DNA of 37,182 bases from contig CAZBEI010000099.1 of the NCBI GenBank assembly GCA_964490895.1, positions 1 through 37,182 on the forward strand, in the 5' to 3' direction. This stretch comes from JACRAO01 sp964490895 (lineage in GTDB: Bacteria; Bdellovibrionota; UBA1018). Under the pieces are notes generated by a model. That model made no database searches and was not told the origin of the DNA. It was given only the letters and a program-made list of their open reading frames with translations. Of the stretch, positions 16,952 to 25,040 are shown piece after piece. The number at the start of each line of letters is the position of its first letter. Position 1 is the first letter of the stretch. A program made the translations under genes and the position numbers.

Positions 16952-16962
16952 ATCCAGTATTC

Positions 16963-17616
16963 CTACATCCCCTTTGTATCATCTGTTTGAATGACGAGGT
17001 CCCCATTCCAAGGATGGGTGGGCCAAACATGGACGTAGGGGCAATACATCCCGAAATTTAAGCACCAGTAGTCGTTGTTGGGTTTTTTTACAGTGATTGT
17101 CACTGTTTCTCTGCAGGCGCTATCAGAGGTAGGGCAGTTATTGGTAAACGAAGATGAAAAATCCATCACTGGGCTTTCTTCTTTTTGGCCGCTGCCTGAT
17201 AATCCGTTGCTTAAGAGTGGAGTGGGTTGCTCTGAGCTTCCCACAGCGATATAAACTGCGAGCATTGAATAATTTGGAGGGTACCCTGAGCCACTCACTT
17301 TCTTGTCTTGTTGACCTGGGATAAATTTTATTTTCAAAATTTTATTGGCTCTCACTTCGGTCGTATAGGCAACGTCATAACCCACCTTGTCAATGTGTTT
17401 TTTGATGAGAGAGATTCCATTGTCTGGAGTAGGGCTTGGGGAGGGAGTGGTTGGGCTTGCAGGAGATTGCGAAAGGCCTGAGTTTGTTTCAGCGTCTTGA
17501 TTGGCAAATGGGGTAGTGTGATAAGAATAACCACCACAACCTAGGGCACATCCTAATGCAAATCCTAAAAAGATAAAGAGTCTGATCCATTCGTAAAACT
17601 TATTTCGGTTTGTCAT
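16963..17616 (-). CDS. Predicted lipoprotein with Pro/Ser/Thr linker, unknown function
   Basis: 217 residues from the ATG at 17616. The hydrophobic N-terminus ends in two overlapping lipobox candidates (FALGC and CALGC), followed by a short Pro/Ser/Thr spacer (SPSPTPDNG). The C-terminal domain has four Cys spread through TNNCPTSDSACRE and WCLNFGMYCPYV, which could form disulfides in the periplasm. I do not recognise the family. The same layout (lipobox, Pro linker, small domain) recurs at 30341-31039. A TTG at 17655 is in frame but gives an implausible signal peptide. A sigma-54 promoter match lies directly upstream, placing the transcript start almost at the ATG. Confidence 0.72.
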   Translation of the reverse strand: MTNRNKFYEWIRLFIFLGFALGCALGCGGYSYHTTPFANQDAETNSGLSQSPASPTTPSPSPTPDNGISLIKKHIDKVGYDVAYTTEVRANKILKIKFIPGQQDKKVSGSGYPPNYSMLAVYIAVGSSEQPTPLLSNGLSGSGQKEESPVMDFSSSFTNNCPTSDSACRETVTITVKKPNNDYWCLNFGMYCPYVHVWPTHPWNGDLVIQTDDTKGM

Positions 17617-17628
17617 AAAGCTAGGTGA

Positions 17629-17645
17629 TGCAACTTTGGGGCCAA
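17629..17645 (-). promoter_or_regulatory. Sigma-54 promoter upstream of the lipoprotein gene 16963-17616
   Basis: On the minus strand TTGGCCCCAAAGTTGCA matches TTGGCACGNNNNTTGCW at 11 of 13 defined positions with correct GG-N10-GC spacing. The -12 box TTGCA is perfect. The predicted start near 17618 is only about 2 bases before the ATG at 17616. The mRNA would then be nearly leaderless, or the real start lies elsewhere, or the match is fortuitous. Confidence 0.5.
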
Positions 17646-17760
17646 AATGCACCAATTAAATAATCATTAAATATCAATATGTTAGAATTTTAAGAAATGA
17701 GAATTTAGCCAAGTTCTATTTAAGAGTCAGCCAACTGTCTATTTGTGATACACTTTTTTT

Positions 17761-18519
17761 GTGGAGTCGGATCTAAAAACTTTATCTCACATTGGATTGG
17801 CACTGTGGGGAGATGCTCATGAGTCTGAGAGAGTCTGCCTTGAAATCTTGACAAGAGTGGCTTTGTTAGACCTGAGTCCCAGTGCCGCAATAGAGCACAC
17901 CCTAAAGTGTTTATATAAAGAATATTTCAATAATAGAGAAGGGTGTCCTAACATGAGTGAGATTCGATTAGAGCAGCCTTTTTTTCGTATGACTCCGGAA
18001 GAGCGTTTGGTGTTAGTAGCCCTCCATGTGGGACGCTGGTCTTATGCTTCTGTGGGGCGTGTATTAGAAAAAAATAAGAGTGCTATTCCAGAGATTGCTT
18101 GGCGTGCACGAGTCTCTTTGTCTCGTGGAATGCATCCCACAGGATCTCCTCGTAAAAGTATTCAATGTCCAGAATATATTTTAGATGCTCCATGGACTCA
18201 AAAATTTTTGGATGAGGAAATGGAACATTCTGAAAAAATGTTTATTCAAAATCATCTCAGGGTTTGCCGAGAGTGTTTTGAGGCCCTCAAGCGTTGCCGT
18301 GTTTGCTATTATAGTATTGGAAACAGCCTCCCTAAAGTTCAAAATGAAAAGATATTATTGGAATTTTTGAGTGTTGAGTATCAGAGAGTCCAACGGCTCT
18401 GTAACCCTTTAAAACAAACCTTCTTTTCTTCTTTGGGGTCCTTTGCGAAGGAGTCTAAAACAAGTTGGATGCTGGTTATGCTCATGGCGTTTGCACTAAT
18501 AAAATTGCTGCGGGGGTAG
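17761..18519 (+). CDS. Membrane-anchored fusion: sigma-factor-like domain + zinc anti-sigma-like domain + TM helix
   Basis: 252 residues starting with GTG. Residues about 15-55 resemble a worn ECF sigma region 2. Residues about 76-122 (MTPEERLVLVALHVGRWSY, then a helix) resemble sigma region 4, a helix-turn-helix DNA-binding fold. Next comes a segment matching the zinc anti-sigma layout: Cys136, then His165-x3-Cys169-x2-Cys172 (HLRVCREC). A transmembrane helix closes the chain at about 235-250. The order sigma-like, ZAS, TM suggests a membrane-tethered transcription regulator or a self-inhibited sigma factor; the function is inferred. The 3' end overlaps the convergent TonB-family gene by 24 bases. 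The GTG start has no good ribosome site. Confidence 0.7.
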   Translation: MESDLKTLSHIGLALWGDAHESERVCLEILTRVALLDLSPSAAIEHTLKCLYKEYFNNREGCPNMSEIRLEQPFFRMTPEERLVLVALHVGRWSYASVGRVLEKNKSAIPEIAWRARVSLSRGMHPTGSPRKSIQCPEYILDAPWTQKFLDEEMEHSEKMFIQNHLRVCRECFEALKRCRVCYYSIGNSLPKVQNEKILLEFLSVEYQRVQRLCNPLKQTFFSSLGSFAKESKTSWMLVMLMAFALIKLLRG

Positions 18520-19287
18520 TAATTGGATTCCAAAGTTTTTGCTGAGGTTTACGATAAATTTCCAGCCCATCCGAACTTCGTTTTTATCATTGAGTAATCC
18601 ATGAGGAGGATTTGGAAATTGTTTTGCAATATTCCAAGACAGGTCTACAGCTTCGTTGAATTCAGAAATAGGAGAGTCTTCGATGTGGTCAATTTTTATA
18701 ACATTCCCTTGAGCGTCCAGGACAATATCGACTAGGGTGGTAAATTCTCCTAAAAAATAGGACTTATGGCGAAGAAGTTCACTTATTTTACTTTGCCACA
18801 GAGGTTCGATGGTTTCATAAATTCGAGAATAAAAAGAATAGTAAATAGATTCCTTTGTATTGAGGAAATTTTCGCTGCCTTCTTCTGGGAGGGGTTCTAA
18901 AAGAGATTGCTGTGGAAAATTGAGGGGGTGCTGTTTAAAAGAAAAATCAGAAATGGAGTTGGTTTTTTTTTGGCCTAAAAGACTTTGTTTTTTTGGTGCC
19001 TTTGTCTCTTTTTTAACTTCTCTATTTTGATTTGAAAAATAACGTGCATTTTTTGGGGGATTTTTAGTGTCTGTAATTTTTTTATCATTGAGTAAAATTT
19101 TTTTTTGAGGGATTGGCTCAGGCGATTCAATTTGAATTAGGATAGGTGCGAATGCGATCTTTTTTTGAGTAGAATTGAAAAGGTTTTGAGATAGGAGGAG
19201 CAATAAAAGTAAAAAGTGAAGCAGTGTGGCTAAAATGAGGTAAGGTTTAAGCAAAACTTCTGATGGGTCCTTTTCGGCGTAATGCAT
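18496..19287 (-). CDS. TonB-family energy transducer-like protein
   Basis: 263 residues. A short cytoplasmic start is followed by one inner-membrane helix (about residues 14-34), a Lys/Pro/Gln-rich periplasmic stretch, and a C-terminal domain from about 155 on. That domain has the TonB/TolA C-terminal pattern (VDIVLDAQGNVIKI and, near the end, EVRMGWKFIVNL). It probably spans the periplasm to couple inner-membrane energy to outer-membrane processes. No exbBD or receptor gene is next to it, so the partner is unknown. The ATG at 19287 is chosen; a GTG two codons upstream overlaps the AAGGTG ribosome site. The 3' end overlaps 17761-18519. Confidence 0.75.
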   Translation of the reverse strand: MHYAEKDPSEVLLKPYLILATLLHFLLLLLLLSQNLFNSTQKKIAFAPILIQIESPEPIPQKKILLNDKKITDTKNPPKNARYFSNQNREVKKETKAPKKQSLLGQKKTNSISDFSFKQHPLNFPQQSLLEPLPEEGSENFLNTKESIYYSFYSRIYETIEPLWQSKISELLRHKSYFLGEFTTLVDIVLDAQGNVIKIDHIEDSPISEFNEAVDLSWNIAKQFPNPPHGLLNDKNEVRMGWKFIVNLSKNFGIQLLPPQQFY

Positions 19288-19457
19288 AGACACCTTAAAT
19301 TTTATTTCACTTTACACTGAATTCGTCAAATTTTGAGTATTTCATTGTTTTTGATCGGCGCGTCATGCTCTAAGTGCTTAGAATAAAATAAAAATTCAGT
19401 TCCTTTTATCCGAACTATAAGTGAAGAGGAGGAGAGAAGGGAATTCCTACGTCTGAG

Positions 19458-20927
19458 GTGTCTTCATTTGTTTTACAGCCAGGGGTTGTACCGCTGATTA
19501 TTTTGGAACCCCATGGACTAGATTATCCAAAGCTTATAGAAAAGCTTAAGGAAAATCGAAAGGCCCAGGTGTGTCTTTGTGCCTCCTCGAGTGAGGCCAT
19601 ATCTTTTTGTAAAACAAATGGATCAGGAGTTATTCTTTGTTTTGCCGGAAAACAAGAAGACTTGGCTTCTCAAGTCGAAATCCTAAAAATGCTAAAAGTA
19701 GAAATTTCTAAAAATAAAGTTAAAATTATACTTCTTACTTCGTTTGTTCCAGAAAAACTTTTTTCTAAATTAAAAACCTATGGATTTTGTGAAGTCTATC
19801 CTACTTCGATGGATCAAAATACATTGCTTTCAAAAATCCTTGAGCAGATTTCCTGTTTAGAGGAATTCAAAGAGACACCATTTATTGTACAAAAAATGAA
19901 AACGGAAGAACAAAAAATAAGAATGCTCCCGCCCTTGCAGCTTAAGAGCGATTACTGGCTCTATCAGAGCAGTGGAACTAGAAGGGTCATGGAACAATGG
20001 GTTATAGCCCTCAAAGGACCAGGTCCTAGCGTCGGAAAATGGGAGCCCGTTTCCGAGGAAAAGTGGAAGTGGGTTTTTCAAAAAGAAGCACAACTGTTTT
20101 TGAAGGATGAAGGTGCTTGGTGTTTTGCTGGAGAAATTCCAAAATTTAAGGATGATGTTTGGCATTTTGTCGGGAAAAAACCGGAACTTATTTTTTATGA
20201 TAAAGATGGGAAGGCACTGGCAACTAAGTTTTTGACTGACTTTGAAAATAATTTAATTGTGACTTATGACTCTCTCAATGCAATTCATCTCAGAGATGAA
20301 ATTGAAGCGACATTTCAAAAAGAGGAATCTCCTCCTGCGAATCTTCAAGGCGATAAAAATCAAGCCGCACAAGTGTCTGATTTGATTCAGCGCAAAGTAG
20401 AAAAAGCATTTCAATCCAACAAAAAAGAAGCCACTCCACTTGATTTAGAATCACAAAAGGGCCCTGAGTTCATCAAGAGCATCAAGGGCCAAGGGCCGGC
20501 ACTCGGGCCATTGGCCTTTGCATTTTTAGTGAGCGAGCTCAGTTGTCGAAAGGAATATTCTCTCAAGCAAATAGTACAGAGATTTTGTGATTATCTTCAG
20601 GCTTCCTGTGGAGAAGTAAATGTCGAGCTTTGGTACCAGGCACAGGGGAACTGGAGATGTGGTGGCACAAGTCTTCACGACGAGGGAAGACTGGGAAAAC
20701 ATCTCGGAACTCTCAAAGAGGGTGCTATTCGAGTAGGAAATGAGATTTTACTGAGCGTGATTCGAAACGAAGAACATCCTTTTTTGGGAGCGATTATTCT
20801 TTCAGGAAAAGGCGCGATAGATATTTCACCCGAATACCTTTTGGCTGTAGGAAAGATGACCAGTGGGCTTTGTATGGGACTTATTTATTCTACAGAATCT
20901 ATAGATGAATCACTCAAGAGTGCTTGA
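19458..20927 (+). CDS. Pseudo-receiver protein with GAF-like C-terminus, unknown signalling role
   Basis: 489 residues from a GTG start; AGGAGG lies rather far upstream (around 19427-19432). Residues about 12-135 follow the response-regulator fold pattern. The acidic pocket is lost: EPHG replaces the DD pair, CFAG stands where the phospho-Asp is expected, and YPTS replaces the conserved Lys. A Trp-rich middle (about 165-250) is unrecognised. The C-terminal 150 residues resemble a GAF-type sensor domain (tentative). It is divergent from the TonB-family gene and converges with the HD-GYP gene, overlapping it by 14 bases. A phosphorylation-independent adaptor is inferred. Confidence 0.65.
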   Translation: MSSFVLQPGVVPLIILEPHGLDYPKLIEKLKENRKAQVCLCASSSEAISFCKTNGSGVILCFAGKQEDLASQVEILKMLKVEISKNKVKIILLTSFVPEKLFSKLKTYGFCEVYPTSMDQNTLLSKILEQISCLEEFKETPFIVQKMKTEEQKIRMLPPLQLKSDYWLYQSSGTRRVMEQWVIALKGPGPSVGKWEPVSEEKWKWVFQKEAQLFLKDEGAWCFAGEIPKFKDDVWHFVGKKPELIFYDKDGKALATKFLTDFENNLIVTYDSLNAIHLRDEIEATFQKEESPPANLQGDKNQAAQVSDLIQRKVEKAFQSNKKEATPLDLESQKGPEFIKSIKGQGPALGPLAFAFLVSELSCRKEYSLKQIVQRFCDYLQASCGEVNVELWYQAQGNWRCGGTSLHDEGRLGKHLGTLKEGAIRVGNEILLSVIRNEEHPFLGAIILSGKGAIDISPEYLLAVGKMTSGLCMGLIYSTESIDESLKSA

Positions 20928-20944
20928 TATATTTTGCTTGAGTG
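20911..20944. terminator. Inverted repeat at convergent 3' ends, possible bidirectional terminator
   Basis: CACTCAAG (20911-20918) and CTTGAGTG (20937-20944) are exact complements around an 18-base spacer. They span the overlapping ends of 19458-20927 and 20914-21972. A smaller alternative hairpin, CACTC-AA-GAGTG, uses 20911-20922. No T-run follows, so a terminator role is only a suggestion. Confidence 0.25.
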
Positions 20945-21972
20945 CTTACGGTTTCAGTGACTTTTGTGAAAGAATCATTGGCTTGTGTTTTACTGATCCA
21001 ATATTCCACAGCGCCAAAAACCTCTGGATTAAAACATCCGAGCTGTTTGGTGATTCCGATGGCTTCTTTTAGCGTTCTTTTTTGTCCATCCCAAAATCCG
21101 GCAGAAATAGAATCAATGAGATCTGCCATAGAAACAAGCTGTGCAATATCATTAAATTGAAAAGATTTGAGTCCATTGGGGTAGCCTGTTCCATCAAATT
21201 TTTCGTGATGTTGTTCAATCAGAGTCTTGACTCTGCTGGGAATTGAGAGAGAAAATTCGTTTATCAATTTTAGGCCGAGCCCGACGTGGCTTGAGTATTC
21301 CTTTAGGATTTCTCGATCCATCGCTTTCCATGGGGTTAAGACAATACTAAAAGGGATTTGAGAAACTCCAACGTCATGGAGTAAGCCCGCAAGTGCAATG
21401 TCTGCAAGCAAATCAGGTTCAATTTTCCCAAACGCCATAGCAAAGACAACAGCGTAGGTTGCTACATTGGCTGCATGTTCTAAGACTGGGTCCACGTCGC
21501 ATAGTTTTAAAATTTCGGAAACAAGGGACTCCGATTGAAGTGCCGTTTGTTCTAGGATGTCCTGGATTGTTTTGAACATTTTTTTATTGTTTTGTTCTTG
21601 TTCCTCTACGGTTGTGGCCTGCGCTGCGGTATTTAGTAATACTCTTGCGATTTCCTTTCCGGCAGCCTTTTGAAGTTCAACTCCCAATTCGCTCGAATGG
21701 AGCAAGGCGTTAAGCAAGGCGCCTTCTTTACTTCTGGATTCAGTGTATTTTTTATATATTTCTAAATCATTTTTATGAATCCAGATTTTGTCCAAACCTT
21801 TGGTGCGATATTTTTGTAAAAGCTCGGAAGTGGGTGTTTCGTTTTTCTTGAGTAAAACCATCATGTGCTGATTTTGAACAAAATACAAATGGACATCGAA
21901 ATCTAGTGTTACGAGAGGCTTGATCTCAGAGAGCTTTGCTTCAAAATAGTCCGTTATTTTTTTACTAGCCAT
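20914..21972 (-). CDS. HD-GYP domain protein, probable cyclic-di-GMP phosphodiesterase
   Basis: 352 residues. Residues about 15-80 are the same small domain that sits between receiver and HD-GYP in the protein at 4819-6261 (here IWIHKNDLEIYKKY). The output domain is complete: His199-Asp200, His229, and HHEKFDGTGYP at 255-265, the canonical active-site and GYP motif. It should degrade cyclic-di-GMP, promoting motility or another low-c-di-GMP state; cytoplasmic, no signal peptide. The start ATG overlaps the stop of the upstream gene by one base (TAATG), so the two are translationally coupled and probably work together. Confidence 0.92.
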   Translation of the reverse strand: MASKKITDYFEAKLSEIKPLVTLDFDVHLYFVQNQHMMVLLKKNETPTSELLQKYRTKGLDKIWIHKNDLEIYKKYTESRSKEGALLNALLHSSELGVELQKAAGKEIARVLLNTAAQATTVEEQEQNNKKMFKTIQDILEQTALQSESLVSEILKLCDVDPVLEHAANVATYAVVFAMAFGKIEPDLLADIALAGLLHDVGVSQIPFSIVLTPWKAMDREILKEYSSHVGLGLKLINEFSLSIPSRVKTLIEQHHEKFDGTGYPNGLKSFQFNDIAQLVSMADLIDSISAGFWDGQKRTLKEAIGITKQLGCFNPEVFGAVEYWISKTQANDSFTKVTETVSTQAKYIKHS

Positions 21973-23180
21973 TATGCAGCCTTTTTCATTCTAAAAATTT
22001 GAGAAATTTTTGACTGTATTTTTTTTGTATCATATTTTTCTTTCGGGATACGCTCTTCTAGCGCATCTAAAATTGACTCAATGTCTGGAGTTGGAGGAGG
22101 ATGGGCGAACCCAACTCCTCCCAATCGTAGTTCTTTGATTTTTTCATCACGTAGGAGGAGTTCTTTTTTTAAGTCTGCAAGAGACTCGGTGGGAGACTTT
22201 AAATGTTTTAAATATGAGAGAGGAGATTCGAGCTCAATGTACGTAGCTTCTGTGACAATATTTGGCGCAAGGGGTTCGATCCAAAAAGTGTGCAAATCTG
22301 AAGGGGCTTTTTCTGCAGCCTGAGAGGGGAAGAAACCTACACTGATTTCGATATCATGGGTATCTGAAAGAGTGTGGACCCTAAAAAAATCACAGAATCG
22401 GAGTAGAAGCTGAGAGGGTGTGGTTCCATTTTTAGGGTCTGGCCAAAAATGTTGCAAGGCGTTTTTTGGAGACCACCCTGCCATCGTATAACAAAGTCTA
22501 AATCCAAGAAATTTTGAATTTAATCCCACTTGAAAGGAAGCTCTAAAATTTTTTAGGGGTTGTCCTATTTCTGCTTTTCCGGGTCCTTCTTCGTAGACCA
22601 GGCTCCACAGTGCATTGAGACAGATTCGAATAGAATTGCTACGCTTGCTCCATTCCTGGATTTCTGGAAGAGAAAAAACGGTATCTAGACAGTCGCCTGG
22701 TTTTTTTCCTGAGTTCCAGTTTTCATAATAAACAGGGGTATGAGAATCTTCCAGAAGGGGTAAAATTCCAGAGCGTAGTTTGTCTTGAGCTAAAATACGC
22801 ACGAGATTTGAAATTTCTCGGGCACTTAAATTTAGAAAATCTAAGAGAATCATTCGGCAATAGCCCGTTTGATCTCCCAGTTCGTAGGGTAAGACTTGAT
22901 CTGCAAAATAACCTATAAAGGTCGGCCCTGAGGTTCTTGTCAGGCCATAAAAACCTTCTATTTTCATCCAAGCAATGTAGCGATACCATGGAGCGAAAAC
23001 GAGGTCGAACTCCTTTTCCCCTAGTTTTTTGAGAAGTTCGTTTTCAGTGATAGTGTCCGAAAAAACTTCAACGCGAGCAAAATGACGAATAGTGTTAAGT
23101 GTTCGCGCAAGTTGGTGTTTTTTTTCTTTTGAGAGCCTTGCGTCTAGTACAAAGGCAAATTGAGGCACACGGGATTGCAT
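21972..23180 (-). CDS. Conserved-looking protein of unknown function, coupled to the HD-GYP gene
   Basis: 402 residues from the ATG at 23180, which has AAGGAG at ideal spacing; a TTG 39 bases upstream is rejected. No signal peptide or transmembrane helix. Residues 1-110 have an alternating strand/helix pattern (FAFVLDAR, RVEVFSD, EFDLVFAPW) and may be a degenerate receiver-like domain. The middle is rich in aromatic residues. The C-terminus ends in a charged, probably coiled segment (LADLKKELLLRDEKIKEL) and a basic tail. It shares one base with the HD-GYP start downstream, suggesting it is a partner or input module for that enzyme. I do not recognise the family. Confidence 0.65.
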   Translation of the reverse strand: MQSRVPQFAFVLDARLSKEKKHQLARTLNTIRHFARVEVFSDTITENELLKKLGEKEFDLVFAPWYRYIAWMKIEGFYGLTRTSGPTFIGYFADQVLPYELGDQTGYCRMILLDFLNLSAREISNLVRILAQDKLRSGILPLLEDSHTPVYYENWNSGKKPGDCLDTVFSLPEIQEWSKRSNSIRICLNALWSLVYEEGPGKAEIGQPLKNFRASFQVGLNSKFLGFRLCYTMAGWSPKNALQHFWPDPKNGTTPSQLLLRFCDFFRVHTLSDTHDIEISVGFFPSQAAEKAPSDLHTFWIEPLAPNIVTEATYIELESPLSYLKHLKSPTESLADLKKELLLRDEKIKELRLGGVGFAHPPPTPDIESILDALEERIPKEKYDTKKIQSKISQIFRMKKAA

Positions 23181-23226
23181 GGAACACTCCTTCGCATTCT
23201 TATCGGCTTGCCTTTGCAATTAAATT

Positions 23227-24789
23227 ATGGCTAGTCTCGTCTTAAGCGTGAAAAAAGTAAAATACATCACCACCGCTATTGTTTATCCAAACTCACGGAT
23301 TCATGTGGGTTGGGCCTGGGAGTGCTTAGGTGCGGATTGGTTAGCGCGAGCTTATCGAGCTTTAGGGGAAGGTGTTTATTTTGTCACTGGGATGGATGAA
23401 CACTCTGTCAAAGTAAGCCGTGCTGCAGAGCAGAAAGGCCTAAAACCGAAGGCCTACTGTGATCAGATGTCTGACGACATTCAAAAAGTTTTAAAACAAA
23501 TGGGCTTGAGTTATGACCGGTTTATTCGGACTTCGGATTCCGACCATCATTTTGTTGTCCAAAGCTTAGTTCAAAAGGCTTTTGACCGTGGAGATATTTA
23601 TAAAGCAAAATACGAGGGCTATTACTGCGAAGGTTGCGAAGCCTTTTATACTGAAAAAGATTTGGAAAATGGAATTTGCCCTCAACATAAAGTTCCTCCT
23701 AAAGTGATCTCGGAAGAGAATTATTTTTTTAAACTCTCAAAATACGAACCCGCTTTATTAAAACTTTTTGAAGAGAAGCCAGATTTTATATCACCTCAGT
23801 TTAGAAAATCAGAGGTCCACAACTTTATAAAGGCAGGGTTAAAAGATTTTTCAATTTCAAGATCTACTTTTGATTGGGGAATTCCCCTTCCTTTTGACTC
23901 TAAACATGTGGTTTATGTTTGGTTTGATGCGCTCATCAATTACCTCACGGCAGCAGGGATGGAATTAAAACTCCAGGGCCAAGCCAATACCTTTGATCAC
24001 ACGTGGCCAGCCACCGTTCACGTGATTGGAAAGGATATTTCTCGCTTTCACTGTGTCTACTGGCCTGCCATGCTGATCAGCATGGAGCTGCCTTTGCCTG
24101 AACAAGTGTTTGTTCATGGATTTATCAAAACGCAGGGAGATCGGCTTTCAAAAAGTGCAGGAAATATTATTACTCCGGATGAGGTGATGGCTGTGAGTGG
24201 AGCGGATCCATTTCGGTATTACCTCTTGTCTGCAAATTCATTTTCACAAGATGGAAACTTTTCGATGGAATCTCTGGTCAGTTGTAACAATGCAGAGTTG
24301 TCAAATGACTTTGGAAATTTAGTCAACCGTTCGATCAGTATGACTCGAAAATATTTTCCAAATGACACTCTCGGCGCTCCGGCTTTGGAAACGCACTCTA
24401 AAGAGATGAGAAACTCCTTTGAGTGTTTACTGGGAGAACTTAGACAAACAGTAGAGGCCCGAGATCCCTCTCAGTATATTAAAACCTGTTTTGCCCGTTC
24501 CAGAGGCCTCAATCTTTATATTGATAAAACCAAGCCCTGGGCTATAGCCAAAAAAAATACGCCAGACTCACAAACAGAATTAAAAGAAGTACTTTTTACT
24601 TTGCTCGAGGGAGTGAAGTGGCTGGCAACTTCTTTGATGCCTGTTTTGCCTTTTCGGATGCCCGAAGTATTTAGGCAGCTTGGGCTTCAGACCCCCGAGG
24701 AAAAAGGAGGTTTGGGCTCACTCAAGTGGGGTTCCGTTTCTTACCAGCCTTTGGATCCGAAACCTATTTACCCACGACTTGAGTTGTGA
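23227..24789 (+). CDS. metG: Methionyl-tRNA synthetase (variant HIGH motif)
   Basis: 520 residues, close to the short bacterial form without the C-terminal tRNA-binding extension. Charges tRNA-Met and initiator tRNA. The class I signature is HVGW at 26-29 instead of HIGH/HLGH, and the KMSKS loop is RLSKS at 306-310. TGMDEHSVKV, the zinc-knuckle residues Cys134, Cys137, Cys151 and His154, and VYVWFDALINY are as expected. It is divergently oriented from 21972-23180 with only 46 bp between, so the promoters overlap. The ATG at 23227 has no clear ribosome site; a GTG at 23248 is also possible. As an essential enzyme it is presumably functional. Confidence 0.95.
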   Translation: MASLVLSVKKVKYITTAIVYPNSRIHVGWAWECLGADWLARAYRALGEGVYFVTGMDEHSVKVSRAAEQKGLKPKAYCDQMSDDIQKVLKQMGLSYDRFIRTSDSDHHFVVQSLVQKAFDRGDIYKAKYEGYYCEGCEAFYTEKDLENGICPQHKVPPKVISEENYFFKLSKYEPALLKLFEEKPDFISPQFRKSEVHNFIKAGLKDFSISRSTFDWGIPLPFDSKHVVYVWFDALINYLTAAGMELKLQGQANTFDHTWPATVHVIGKDISRFHCVYWPAMLISMELPLPEQVFVHGFIKTQGDRLSKSAGNIITPDEVMAVSGADPFRYYLLSANSFSQDGNFSMESLVSCNNAELSNDFGNLVNRSISMTRKYFPNDTLGAPALETHSKEMRNSFECLLGELRQTVEARDPSQYIKTCFARSRGLNLYIDKTKPWAIAKKNTPDSQTELKEVLFTLLEGVKWLATSLMPVLPFRMPEVFRQLGLQTPEEKGGLGSLKWGSVSYQPLDPKPIYPRLEL

Positions 24790-25022
24790 TAGTGTTTAAA
24801 AAATATTTTAATTTCGGAATTTTATCAGTCACTTGTGTGTTTGGACTTTATCGAGTACTCATCGAAGAAATTCCAGGACATTATCGAACTTTCACTCAAG
24901 CAGCTTTAGCCCTGTGGCAACACAAGCAAGCCTATGGTGTTGCATTTGCGGGTGCGTTAGTTTTTGTAAGAACCCCCGTGAGGATGAGTAATAATGAAGC
25001 TAGGTTATTCGCTATAAAATAG
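24786..25022 (+). CDS. Small hypothetical protein, possibly membrane-associated
   Basis: 78 codons starting at GTG 24786, overlapping the metG stop (GTGA). It ends 18 bases before the histidine kinase gene. A hydrophobic stretch at about residues 8-24 could be a membrane helix; the rest is unremarkable. Position and tight coupling favour a real gene between metG and the kinase. The lack of any recognisable family, and the possibility that this is simply the kinase leader region, keep confidence low. Confidence 0.35.
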   Translation: MIVFKKYFNFGILSVTCVFGLYRVLIEEIPGHYRTFTQAALALWQHKQAYGVAFAGALVFVRTPVRMSNNEARLFAIK

Positions 25023-25040
25023 GATATTCTTTGGAGAGTC

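Noticed and set aside
23296..23320. Frameshift or sequencing error as the source of the HVGW motif in metG
   Set aside because: Flanking residues on both sides align with the MetRS pattern in one frame, so only a substitution could explain it.
24934..24950. TGG-N10-GC as a sigma-54 promoter for the histidine kinase
   Set aside because: The -24 part is poor (TGGTG) and it lies inside a possible small ORF; too weak to call.
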